Shown here: piece by piece, positions 26,289 through 34,799 of the stretch
How the letters are laid out: each line of letters starts with the position of its first letter
Position numbering within the stretch: position 1 is the first letter of the stretch
Assembly: GCF_016711335.1 (NCBI RefSeq)
Contig: NZ_JADJTF010000001.1
Coordinates: forward strand, 1 to 64,000
Length of the DNA stretch: 64,000 bases
Direction of reading: 5' to 3'
DNA from: Thiofilum sp.
GTDB lineage: Bacteria > Pseudomonadota > Gammaproteobacteria > Thiotrichales > Thiotrichaceae
The notes under the pieces: model-generated
Seen by the model: the letters and a program-made list of their open reading frames with translations, nothing else
Database searches by the model: none
What the model was told of the DNA's origin: nothing
Position numbers and translations under genes: made by a program

Positions 26289-27509
26289 ATGTTAGATGAT
26301 CTCATTGATGGGCTAAGAAAAATCGCACTGTGGGTGTTAAGTGCCAGTTTTATCGGCTTGGGTTTTTGGGCTTACCCCACGATCAAAGATCATCTGAATG
26401 CTACCCAACAAACCAATATAGCTAATCCTAAGCCCACTATTGCAGTCAACCAAGTCACAGCACTCATTAAAGCCGCCGAACCTCAACGCCCTGATCCTAA
26501 AAGCTGGGCTATTGATATGCTAGATGTATTAAAACAACATGGTCTGGCTCAAAGTAAAGAAAATGTTTGCTCTATTATTGCGGTCGTTGATCAAGAGTCT
26601 GGCTTTGTGGCTAATCCTGCCGTGCCTAATTTAGGCAAACTATCTGAAAAAGCCGTCATTAATAAGCTCAATCAAATCCCTATTTTAGGCGGACAAGCTG
26701 AAAAATTTTTAAATACCTTTCCTGATCCTAAGCAAAGTTTTATGGCACGCATTCGCAGTGCACGTACTGAGCGCGATTTAGATTTAGCCTATCGTGATTT
26801 AATCACCGAATTATCTAAGCGTTATAAATTCGATTTTTTGATCAAAAATAGTCTAGCGCGTAATTTAATAGAGGGGCAAAATGAAATTGATACCATTGGG
26901 TCTATGCAAGTTGCGGTGAGCTTTGCGGTACAATATGAAAGGGAACAACGCCAAGGTAAAGCCTTAAGCTTAGAGGAAATATATCAAGTGCGTGATAAAC
27001 TCTATACTCGAAAAGGAGGGCTATTTTACGGTACTTTATTATTATTAGGCTATGAAACGGGTTATGATCGTAAAATCTATCGCTTTGCGGATTTTAATGC
27101 GGGACGCTATGCCAGTCGTAATGCTGCTTTTCAAGCACTGATTAGTGAATTAACCGCACAAAAACTCATGCTGGATGGTGATTTACTCATTTATAGCTCA
27201 TCAGGCACTATTACTAATACCCTGAGCCAAACTGAAAATGCTCTGCGTCTATTAAACCTTAAATACTCATTGAATTTAACCGACAAAAAGATTCGCAGCG
27301 ATCTGATGTTAGAAAAGTCACAAAACTTCAAAGACACTCAAACTTATAAGCTAGTGCGCGAGCTTTACCAAAAACAAACTAAACACAAACCCGTCTATGC
27401 CATTATTCCGACTATCACGCTCAATAGTGAAAAAACTTCACGGATTCTCACTACCGAACGCTTTGCTATTAATGTGAATCAACGCTATCAAACTTGTATG
27501 AAACGCTAA
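26289..27509 (+). CDS. DUF1615 family protein, membrane-anchored
   Basis: About 406 residues from the ATG at 26289; a TTG at 26280 would add three. An N-terminal hydrophobic helix (IALWVLSASFIGLGFWAYP) anchors a large soluble domain with the DUF1615 pattern: WAIDMLDVLKQHGL, CSIIAVVDQESGFVANP, NEIDTIGSMQVAVSFAVQYE and GLFYGTLLLLGYETGYDR. The QESGF segment recalls lytic transglycosylase-like folds, but a function is not established for the family. It converges with rsmD and overlaps its stop by 4 bases. Confidence 0.85.
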   Translation: MLDDLIDGLRKIALWVLSASFIGLGFWAYPTIKDHLNATQQTNIANPKPTIAVNQVTALIKAAEPQRPDPKSWAIDMLDVLKQHGLAQSKENVCSIIAVVDQESGFVANPAVPNLGKLSEKAVINKLNQIPILGGQAEKFLNTFPDPKQSFMARIRSARTERDLDLAYRDLITELSKRYKFDFLIKNSLARNLIEGQNEIDTIGSMQVAVSFAVQYEREQRQGKALSLEEIYQVRDKLYTRKGGLFYGTLLLLGYETGYDRKIYRFADFNAGRYASRNAAFQALISELTAQKLMLDGDLLIYSSSGTITNTLSQTENALRLLNLKYSLNLTDKKIRSDLMLEKSQNFKDTQTYKLVRELYQKQTKHKPVYAIIPTITLNSEKTSRILTTERFAINVNQRYQTCMKR

Positions 27510-28096
27510 GCACTTGATAACTGAGCTAATACACAATGCACTTGACCTGCATGCAATTGCTTATGAATCGTTAAATTCCACTGGCTTAAATCTAGCTCCA
27601 GCTCGCGCTCGTATTCTAAATAAATATACCCCTGAGGGGCTAATAGTTGCTTGTCTTGAATGCGTTCTAAGACCATTGGCAGCCAATTATGATGAAATGG
27701 AGGGTCAAGAAAAATAATATCGAAAGGAATAGTGGCTTGATCTAAATAACTTAAAGCCTCTTGATGATAGACCTCGGCATTTAATGCTTTGAGCGTATTG
27801 ATATTAGTTTGCAAGGTAGCTGCCGCTTTAGGGTGCTTTTCCACTAGGACTAACTCACTCGCCCCGCGTGATAAGGCCTCTAACCCTAATGCACCACTAC
27901 CCGCAAACAAGTCTAAACATCTAGCGCCACGTACCGGAAACTGCAACCAATTAAATAAAGTTTCACGCACCCGATCAGGTGTGGGACGTAAGCCTTCAAG
28001 GGCTAAAATGGGCAAGCGGCGACTGCGCCACTGCCCAGCGATAATACGTAATTGATGCGCACCCGCGTGCTGCTTAGGAGGCGGGTTGGGCTTCAT
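27506..28096 (-). CDS. rsmD: 16S rRNA (guanine(966)-N(2))-methyltransferase
   Basis: RsmD methylates G966 of 16S rRNA. The SAM site CLDLFAGSGALGLEALSRG, the catalytic DPPF in IIFLDPPFHHNW and the start HQLRIIAGQWRSRRLP are diagnostic. The open frame extends to 28159, but I prefer the ATG at 28096 (MKPNPPPKQHAGAHQLR), which gives the usual length of about 196 and a 23-base overlap with the upstream peptidase gene. rsmD adjoins ftsYEX in many gammaproteobacteria, as here. Confidence 0.93.
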   Translation of the reverse strand: MKPNPPPKQHAGAHQLRIIAGQWRSRRLPILALEGLRPTPDRVRETLFNWLQFPVRGARCLDLFAGSGALGLEALSRGASELVLVEKHPKAAATLQTNINTLKALNAEVYHQEALSYLDQATIPFDIIFLDPPFHHNWLPMVLERIQDKQLLAPQGYIYLEYERELELDLSQWNLTIHKQLHAGQVHCVLAQLSSA

Positions 28097-29540
28097 CCGC
28101 TTTCGGCTCAGTGGGTTGATCCTTAGAGGGAGCTGTAGTGCTAGGATTGTTATTCTCACCTTGCTCTGGCTTTTTGGTCTCCGAAGCTTCTTCTGCCTTC
28201 GGCTCCTTGGCTTCTGCTGTGGCAGAAGGACCTACCACCACGGTAAGCATTTTATCTAGCTGGAGGCGGCGCTTAAATACTTCGATTACCTGCTCACGCG
28301 TGATGGCATTGACCTTATCGGTAAAGGTATCTAAATAATCTAAGGGCAAACCATAAAAACCAATCACTCCTAAATACTCGACGATATCGTCATTACTCGC
28401 AGTCCGTAGCGGGAAGCCACCTGTAATATCTTTTTTTGAGGCTGATAATTCAGTCTCGGTAGGTCCCTCTTCTTGGAATTTTTTCAGAGTGTCCAGCACC
28501 ACTTGCAAGGCCTCAGCGGTTTGGTCTTGTTTAGTTTGCAAACCTACTTGGAAAGGACCTAACTGCGCTAAGGGCATAAAATAGCTATACACGCTATAAC
28601 TTAAACCGCGTTTATTGCGCACTTCCTGCATTAACCGCGATGTAAAACCGCCCCCACCTAAAATATGATTACCTAAATACATCACATAAAAATCATCGTC
28701 ACCGCGTTTATTACCGGGCTGACCCACTAAAATATGAGACTGTCCCGAAGGAAAATCGACCGTAACCGCTTTAGGCTCGGTTAAAGCAGCGACTTCAGCT
28801 AAGGGAGCAGCAGCTTCGCCTTGCCCTAATACCGCTGCAATTTTCTGGGCAATCGCTTCAGCTTGCGCTCGATCTACTGCCCCTACGATGGCTAATACCG
28901 CGTTTTTACTGACATAGTATTGTTGATAGAACTCTTTCAAGTCATTAATGGTGAGTGAGTTGATACTATCTTCTGTGCCATTTTTAGGTATTGAGTAGGG
29001 GTGTGTACCGTATAAATTGCTATAAAAGGCTTTACTAGCAATGCTTTCAGGTGACTGCTTTTCAGCCGCTAAACTGACTAAAGTCAGCTTTTGGAAGTTT
29101 TTAAATTCTTTGGCAGGAAAAGTAGGCTTACCTAATACTTTGAGCCAGGTGTCTAATGCCTTTTGTTGTTGCTCCGGCAAAGTAATAGTGCGCAACGCTA
29201 GCCATGCCATATCTAGACTCGTACCATTAGTAGCAATAGCACCAACTGATTCAAAGGCTTCAGCAATTTGATCAGCATTTAACTCATCAGCCCCTTGATC
29301 CAAAATACCATTGGTAAAACTCGCCATTCCCGGCCGATCACCGTCGCGTGCCCCTCCGGCATCGAATACTAAGCGCAAATCCAGCATAGGCAGCGTAGGT
29401 GCTGCTACAAAATAGACTCTTAAACCTTCAGGTGTTGTCCAATGCTCGATTTTAGGCGCTGCCCAAGCAGGGTAAGCTAATAGCGCCATCAGGGCTATTA
29501 GCAGCCATTGACCTATCCAGCGTATTGTTATGCTCTTCAT
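28074..29540 (-). CDS. M16 peptidase-like protein lacking the zinc site
   Basis: The 488-residue pitrilysin-family protein has a signal peptide (MALLAYPAWA). Where a catalytic member has HxxEH, this one has MASFTNGILDQGADELNADQ, so the zinc site is absent. It keeps the substrate-binding module RLMQEVRNKRGLSYSVYSYF. It is encoded directly after the active partner, matching the two-subunit arrangement (active plus R/Y-motif subunit) of bacterial M16B pairs. The C-terminal tail is low-complexity Glu/Lys/Pro. The pair likely acts in the periplasm. Confidence 0.9.
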   Translation of the reverse strand: MKSITIRWIGQWLLIALMALLAYPAWAAPKIEHWTTPEGLRVYFVAAPTLPMLDLRLVFDAGGARDGDRPGMASFTNGILDQGADELNADQIAEAFESVGAIATNGTSLDMAWLALRTITLPEQQQKALDTWLKVLGKPTFPAKEFKNFQKLTLVSLAAEKQSPESIASKAFYSNLYGTHPYSIPKNGTEDSINSLTINDLKEFYQQYYVSKNAVLAIVGAVDRAQAEAIAQKIAAVLGQGEAAAPLAEVAALTEPKAVTVDFPSGQSHILVGQPGNKRGDDDFYVMYLGNHILGGGGFTSRLMQEVRNKRGLSYSVYSYFMPLAQLGPFQVGLQTKQDQTAEALQVVLDTLKKFQEEGPTETELSASKKDITGGFPLRTASNDDIVEYLGVIGFYGLPLDYLDTFTDKVNAITREQVIEVFKRRLQLDKMLTVVVGPSATAEAKEPKAEEASETKKPEQGENNNPSTTAPSKDQPTEPKADEAQPAS

Positions 29541-29567
29541 TATTATTTAGCCCTCAAACCTTAAGAG

Positions 29568-31010
29568 TTAGCGCACAAAAGTTGGTGCAAAGCGCGGTTT
29601 AGATTTATCAATGGGTTGAGGCACTAATTCAGCGATGGTCAAATGATCCTCGATCAAATACTTTTGCGCCACTTGCTGAATTTGCTCAGGTGTAATAGCC
29701 AGTATTTTGTCTACATACTCGTCCATCACTTTATACCCCAAACCCACGGTTTCTAAAGAACCTAATACAGTCGCCTGATGCTGAAGTGAATCACGCTCAT
29801 AGATTTCGCTCGCTATCACCTGAGCTTTTACCCGTGCTAGTTCTTCCGTGGAGACCTGCTCTTTACGTAGACGCTCGACCTGCGCTAAGAGTTCGGCTTT
29901 AACCGTATCAATCGGCACATCTTTAGCGGGCGTACCATTCATAACTAATAAATGCGGCATACGACCAAAGCCGTTATACCAAGCACCCGCCGAAGCTAAT
30001 AGCTCTTTACCGCGCACTAAGTCACGACTTAAACGCGAGCTACTTCCACCATCTAAAATACTGGACAATACTTCTAAAGCATAAGGCTCCCAAGCCTCAT
30101 CGGCTTTAGCACTCACCAAAGCAGGGGTTTTATAGCCCAACATAATATAGGGCAACTCAGCAGGCGCTTTGACTTGAATGGTGCGTAAACCTTTTTGTGC
30201 TGTCTCAACCTGAGGTTTTTGTGGCACTAATTCACTAGGCTTTAATGACCCATAATACTTTTTAGCCATTTCAAACACTTGATCCGGCTCCACATCCCCC
30301 ACTACGACTAGGACTGCATTATTAGGGGCATACCAGCGCTCATACCACGCTCTTAAGTCTTCTACCTTAAGATTTTCCAAATCAGTCATCCAACCAATCA
30401 CCGGATTATGATAGGGACTATTCATAAAGGCCGTCGCCATGAATTGTTCATAGGTTAATGCATTAGGATTATCTTCAGTACGCCAACGGCGTTCTTCTTG
30501 TACCACTTTTAATTCTTTTTTGAACTCATCAGGCGGTAAAGTTAGCCCCCTCACTCGATCGGACTCTAAGTCCATCGCTACTTCTAGGCGGTCATTAGCA
30601 ACTACTTGATAATAGGCGGTGTAATCCTGTCCAGTAAATGCATTATCCTCCGCACCATTCTCACCAATAATGCGATTGAACTCACCGGTGGGGTATTTTT
30701 TGGTTCCTTTAAACATCATGTGTTCGACCACATGGGAAATTCCCGTGATCCCACCGTGCTCATAACTCGAACCGACCTTATACCACAGTTGGGAAACAAC
30801 AACGGGCGCACGCTTATCTTGCTTTACAAGAATTTTCAACCCATTATCAAGGTTAAACTCATAAATAGGCGCAGATACCTGAATACGGTCGGCCGCCTGA
30901 GTCAAGGGTGTGACCGTGCATAACCCAATGATTAATGCTACTTTTGATAGAGAGCTTAATAGGCTGCTGGTCTTAATGTTTTCGCTGGCAAGTGATAGTA
31001 TTCGTTGCAT
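29568..31010 (-). CDS. M16 family zinc peptidase (catalytic subunit)
   Basis: The inverted zinc motif HVVEHMMFKG (HxxEH) followed by the downstream Glu region (VAMDLESDRVRGLTL; VVQEERRWRTEDNPN) marks an active pitrilysin-type protease. The frame is open to 31142, but the ATG at 31010 (MQRILSLASENIKT) starts a proper signal peptide that ends near TQAADRIQ, giving 480 residues. It is divergent from ftsY, with 49 bases between starts, and lies 27 bases upstream of its inactive partner. Confidence 0.92.
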   Translation of the reverse strand: MQRILSLASENIKTSSLLSSLSKVALIIGLCTVTPLTQAADRIQVSAPIYEFNLDNGLKILVKQDKRAPVVVSQLWYKVGSSYEHGGITGISHVVEHMMFKGTKKYPTGEFNRIIGENGAEDNAFTGQDYTAYYQVVANDRLEVAMDLESDRVRGLTLPPDEFKKELKVVQEERRWRTEDNPNALTYEQFMATAFMNSPYHNPVIGWMTDLENLKVEDLRAWYERWYAPNNAVLVVVGDVEPDQVFEMAKKYYGSLKPSELVPQKPQVETAQKGLRTIQVKAPAELPYIMLGYKTPALVSAKADEAWEPYALEVLSSILDGGSSSRLSRDLVRGKELLASAGAWYNGFGRMPHLLVMNGTPAKDVPIDTVKAELLAQVERLRKEQVSTEELARVKAQVIASEIYERDSLQHQATVLGSLETVGLGYKVMDEYVDKILAITPEQIQQVAQKYLIEDHLTIAELVPQPIDKSKPRFAPTFVR

Positions 31011-31059
31011 TTGTGATTCTAGCTTGTTTAGCGGATAAAATTTTAATCTGGATTGTACG

Positions 31060-32100
31060 ATGTTTGGTTTCGGAAAGAAAAAAAAGCAGGACGCGACCCA
31101 CTCGGTTTCCCCCGAAACTGAGTCTAGTATCGCCCCATCCACGCCTCAAGTCGAGGAACCCATCAAAAAAGAAGGGCTGTTTGCACGCTTAAAACGCGGC
31201 CTTGCCAAAACAGGCAGCTCGATTACTGAGGGCATGAGTACCCTATTTCTTGGCAAAAAGAAAATCGATGATGAAGTACTCGAAGAACTCGAAACACGCC
31301 TATTAATGGCCGATGTGGGTATGGAAGCCACGAGCGCTATTATGAAAAATCTCACTCAGCGCGTGAGCCGTAATGAGCTAGCGGATCTCGATGCTTTAAT
31401 GCAAGCACTAGAAGCTTTAATGAGCGATGTACTCAAAACTTGCCAAGCTCCTCTAACCATTAAAACAGAGCATCAGCCCTTTGTTATTTTAATGGTGGGT
31501 ATAAATGGCGCGGGTAAAACCACTACGGTTGGCAAACTGGCTAAAAAATTCCAGCAGGAAGGCAAATCAGTGATGCTAGCCGCAGGTGATACCTTCCGTG
31601 CAGCCGCTGTCGAGCAATTAAAAATTTGGGGTGAGCGCAATCAAATTCCCGTGATTGCCCAAGGTTCAGGGGCTGACTCTGCCTCAGTCATTTTTGATGC
31701 AGTGCAAGCCGCTAAAGCACGTCACATTGATATATTAATTGCTGACACCGCCGGACGTTTACATACCCAATCTAACCTCATGGAAGAGCTGCGAAAAGTA
31801 AAACGCGTGATGCAAAAAATTGACGCTCAAGCGCCACACGAAGTCATGCTGATTCTCGATGCGAGTATTGGTCAAAATGCGTTAGTACAGGCTAAACAAT
31901 TTAATGAAGCTTTAGGGGTGACAGGGCTAACTGTTACCAAATTAGATGGTACAGCTAAAGGCGGTATTTTGTTTGCTATTGCACAACAACTCAAAATTCC
32001 AGTGCGCTATATTGGCGTGGGTGAAAGCATTGATGATTTACAAGTCTTCGATGCTAAATCTTTTACCCAAGCACTACTCTCTGGAGCCGAGACTAAGTGA
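31060..32100 (+). CDS. ftsY: Signal recognition particle receptor FtsY
   Basis: FtsY is the SRP receptor GTPase for cotranslational membrane insertion. After a short, charged, acidic/basic N-terminal A domain (MFGFGKKKKQD...), the NG domain carries the P-loop GINGAGKTTTVGKLAKKF, DTFRAAAVEQLK, the G3 DTAGRLHTQSNLMEEL and the G4 TKLDGTAKGG. At 346 residues it is shorter than the E. coli protein because of a smaller A domain. It overlaps ftsE by 4 bases, starting the ftsYEX operon. Confidence 0.97.
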   Translation: MFGFGKKKKQDATHSVSPETESSIAPSTPQVEEPIKKEGLFARLKRGLAKTGSSITEGMSTLFLGKKKIDDEVLEELETRLLMADVGMEATSAIMKNLTQRVSRNELADLDALMQALEALMSDVLKTCQAPLTIKTEHQPFVILMVGINGAGKTTTVGKLAKKFQQEGKSVMLAAGDTFRAAAVEQLKIWGERNQIPVIAQGSGADSASVIFDAVQAAKARHIDILIADTAGRLHTQSNLMEELRKVKRVMQKIDAQAPHEVMLILDASIGQNALVQAKQFNEALGVTGLTVTKLDGTAKGGILFAIAQQLKIPVRYIGVGESIDDLQVFDAKSFTQALLSGAETK

Positions 32101-32744
32101 TTGAGTTTACGAAGGTAGGCAAACGTTATCCCACGGGGCAATTGGCACTGTATAATGTCAATTTGAGTCTTGAAGCGGGTGAGATGATCTTTATTACCGG
32201 ACACTCTGGGGCTGGTAAAAGTACCTTATTAAAGCTGATTGCTCTGTTAGAGCGCCCCACGACAGGGGAAATTATTGTCAGTAATACCCCTCTAAGCAAA
32301 ATGCGCCCTAGCCAAATTCCCGCCTATCGACGCCGCATTGGTTTTATTTTCCAAGATCCCCATCTACTGCATGACCGCAATGTGTTTGATAATGTAGCTC
32401 TCCCCCTAGTCATTTCAGGCATGGGTCAAGCCGAAATTCGCCGCCGCGTGAATGCCGCCTTAGATAAAGTCGGATTACTCAATAAAGAACGCAGTTATCC
32501 CCTAATGCTTTCGGCTGGGGAAAAACAACGGGTCGGTATTGCGCGGGCGGTGGTCAATCGCCCTACGATTATTCTGGCGGATGAACCAACAGGTAATCTG
32601 GACCCCGAATTAGCACAAGATATTATGTATACTTTCTCACAATTCAATGAGTTAGGTGCTACGGTACTCATTGCCAGCCACGATCATCAGTTAGTAGAAC
32701 GGATGCAAAAACGCACGATTGTGTTGCAAAAGGTCGACCCCTAA
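32097..32744 (+). CDS. ftsE: Cell division ABC transporter ATPase FtsE
   Basis: This 215-residue ABC ATPase has Walker A GHSGAGKSTLLKL, Q-loop FIFQDPHLL, signature LSAGEKQRVGIARAV and Walker B IILADEPTGNLDPE. With FtsX it controls septal peptidoglycan hydrolases at the divisome. The start overlaps the ftsY stop by 4 bases, and ftsX begins directly after its stop. Confidence 0.97.
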   Translation: MIEFTKVGKRYPTGQLALYNVNLSLEAGEMIFITGHSGAGKSTLLKLIALLERPTTGEIIVSNTPLSKMRPSQIPAYRRRIGFIFQDPHLLHDRNVFDNVALPLVISGMGQAEIRRRVNAALDKVGLLNKERSYPLMLSAGEKQRVGIARAVVNRPTIILADEPTGNLDPELAQDIMYTFSQFNELGATVLIASHDHQLVERMQKRTIVLQKVDP

Positions 32745-33767
32745 ATGGCTAAACGTCAGAAAAATGCTACCCCCATGCCCACCAACACGACACCCGAAAC
32801 TAAAAAACCCCGTACTCAGACACGCCCCTCTGGTTCACGTTTAGTTTCTGCTTGGTGGAATCAACAAAAGCATGCGATGCAATTTAGTTTGCAGCGTTTA
32901 TGGTTTAACTCCATTTCTACTTGGATTACTTTAGCCACTATTGCCATTGCCTTATCGCTACCTACTAGCATGCACCTGTTATTAAAAAATTTACAAACCC
33001 TCACCGATGATAAGCGTGAAGTCCCCACCATTACTTTATTTTTAAAAAAATCAGTGAATGAACAACAAGCAAAAGATCGCGCCGAATTACTCTCTGAATT
33101 AAACGAAGTTTATCGCGCTCAAGTCATTACCCGCGATGAAGGCTTAGCCGATTTTAGGCAAATTAGTGGCTTTGCTGAAACACTAGAAAGCCTTAAAGAT
33201 AATCCTTTTCCCCATGTGATTGTGGTTACCCCTAAGTTGGATGCGATTGGTGAATTAGATGAGGATATTGATCGCTTTACCCGTAAACTAAAGGCTTATC
33301 CTGAGGTGGATAATGTACAAATTGATATTGAATGGGTACAAAAATTACGTACTATCTTTGATATTGTTGAGCGTATTGTATTAGTAGTTTCCATTTTATT
33401 AGGCTTAACTGTGTTATTAGTCATTGGGAATACTATTCGCCTTGATATTGAAAACCGCAGAGAGGAAATAAAGGTAACACGCCTCATTGGAGCTACTAAT
33501 GCTTATGTACGTCGCCCCTTTTTATATGGGGGCATTTGGCTAGGGTTATTCGGAGGCATTTTAAGTTTAGCTATTGTACAAATCGCTTTTATGTTTTTAA
33601 TTAACCCCGTGCAAAAATTGGCTACCCAATATGGTAGCACCTTTACCTTAAGTGGGTTAGCGCCCTCAATGACCCTTAATATTTTACTGGCTAGTATTAT
33701 TTTAGGTCTAATAGGGGCATGGATCGCCGTAGGTCGACATTTACGTAAAGCCGAGATGAGCGACTAA
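32745..33767 (+). CDS. ftsX: Cell division membrane protein FtsX
   Basis: This 340-residue protein has a Thr/Pro/Lys-rich cytoplasmic N-terminus of about 50 residues, the first membrane helix around 65-85, a periplasmic domain with the TLFLKKSVNEQQAKDRAELL start and three further C-terminal helices (IVERIVLVVSILLGLTVLLV; GGIWLGLFGGILSLAIVQI; LNILLASIILGLIGAWIAVG). The Cys-less segment NTIRLDIENRREEIKVTRLIG is the usual FtsX cytoplasmic loop. It has zero spacing to ftsE, and its stop overlaps the convergent gene by 4 bases. Confidence 0.95.
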   Translation: MAKRQKNATPMPTNTTPETKKPRTQTRPSGSRLVSAWWNQQKHAMQFSLQRLWFNSISTWITLATIAIALSLPTSMHLLLKNLQTLTDDKREVPTITLFLKKSVNEQQAKDRAELLSELNEVYRAQVITRDEGLADFRQISGFAETLESLKDNPFPHVIVVTPKLDAIGELDEDIDRFTRKLKAYPEVDNVQIDIEWVQKLRTIFDIVERIVLVVSILLGLTVLLVIGNTIRLDIENRREEIKVTRLIGATNAYVRRPFLYGGIWLGLFGGILSLAIVQIAFMFLINPVQKLATQYGSTFTLSGLAPSMTLNILLASIILGLIGAWIAVGRHLRKAEMSD

Positions 33768-34786
33768 TCTAAAGTCGGCGCAAACACTTTGCCATACGCA
33801 GGTGGTTCTGGTGCGAGTGGCTCGGCAGGAGGAAGCGGCTCAGATACGACAGCCGGAGGGTCGGGTGGCGCAGGTGGAATCAGTGGCAGCGGAGCTAGAG
33901 GAGCCAAAGGCGGAGGGGGGACATTATTCGGATTAGTATAATTAGCGCCGTCAAATGCTTGATAACCCTGATAACTAGGCGCAACTGGTGCTGGGGGGGG
34001 AGTGGGAATAGTCCAAGTTAACTGTGGCGCGGCGGGCGCTGTCCAAGTGGTAATAGTATTACTCGCCCAATTAGGATAAATGAGTGCCTGATTAGGGTTA
34101 GCTCTAGCAGTCGGTACACTCAGATAAGATGAATGAGTAGTAGGCGCTGTCACATTGGGAACCTGAGCACTCGCGCTACTGCCATTATACAAGGGTACTA
34201 AAGGGTTAGCGGCAATCGCAGCCGCAACCGGATAAGCACTACTACGCGGTAACTCATACGCGGTTAAGGGCTTTACCGTTGGCACGGTAGCTAAGTTATT
34301 AAACCACGGATTATAACCCTGTGTGACGGGCGGATAGACACCTTGAGCTATAGTAGGCTGATTGAGCGTTTGCCAATGAGGATAATTAAAACCATTCCCC
34401 CAAGCCCCTCCCCAAGGTCTAAAACCTTGCATCCCCTGATTACCCCAAGCATTCAAGGCGGTGGCGGCATGATTAGCCCCCCAAGGATTCATATAACTCA
34501 AATAACGATTATTAGCCCAAGCGCCTGATGGCATAGGCATGGCTGTCCAAGGATTAAATTGATTTCCTGCATAGTTATAGTGAGTAGCTGGGGTAGGTAA
34601 AGTTCTCCTTTGAGTAGCAGCATTCACATTATAATTAGGATAGCTTGCCACCACCGTGCGACCATAAACCGGATAAGTGGTAACTTTTAAGCTATCTTCA
34701 AAAGGTAAATCGGTAGGCCACTCAATTGCCCATGCAGATTGCAAGGCAGGGGCTACCATACCCACGAGGGTAGCTAAAACACGCAT
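33764..34786 (-). CDS. Secreted Pro/Trp/Asn/Tyr-rich repetitive protein
   Basis: The 340 residues have a signal peptide (cut near QSAWA-IEWP). The mature chain has very low complexity: aromatic and Asn/Gly-rich stretches (NPWGANHAATALNAWGN, RPWGGAWGNGFNYPHW, GYNPWFNN) change to a Pro-rich C-terminus (PPPPLAPLAPLPLIPPAPP). There is no Cys. No enzyme domain is seen. The NPW/WGN composition recalls sulfur-globule envelope proteins of purple and colourless sulfur bacteria, but those are shorter. Structural or envelope role is inference. It converges with ftsX. Confidence 0.65.
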   Translation of the reverse strand: MRVLATLVGMVAPALQSAWAIEWPTDLPFEDSLKVTTYPVYGRTVVASYPNYNVNAATQRRTLPTPATHYNYAGNQFNPWTAMPMPSGAWANNRYLSYMNPWGANHAATALNAWGNQGMQGFRPWGGAWGNGFNYPHWQTLNQPTIAQGVYPPVTQGYNPWFNNLATVPTVKPLTAYELPRSSAYPVAAAIAANPLVPLYNGSSASAQVPNVTAPTTHSSYLSVPTARANPNQALIYPNWASNTITTWTAPAAPQLTWTIPTPPPAPVAPSYQGYQAFDGANYTNPNNVPPPPLAPLAPLPLIPPAPPDPPAVVSEPLPPAEPLAPEPPAYGKVFAPTLD

Positions 34787-34799
34787 GCTCCATCGTCTC

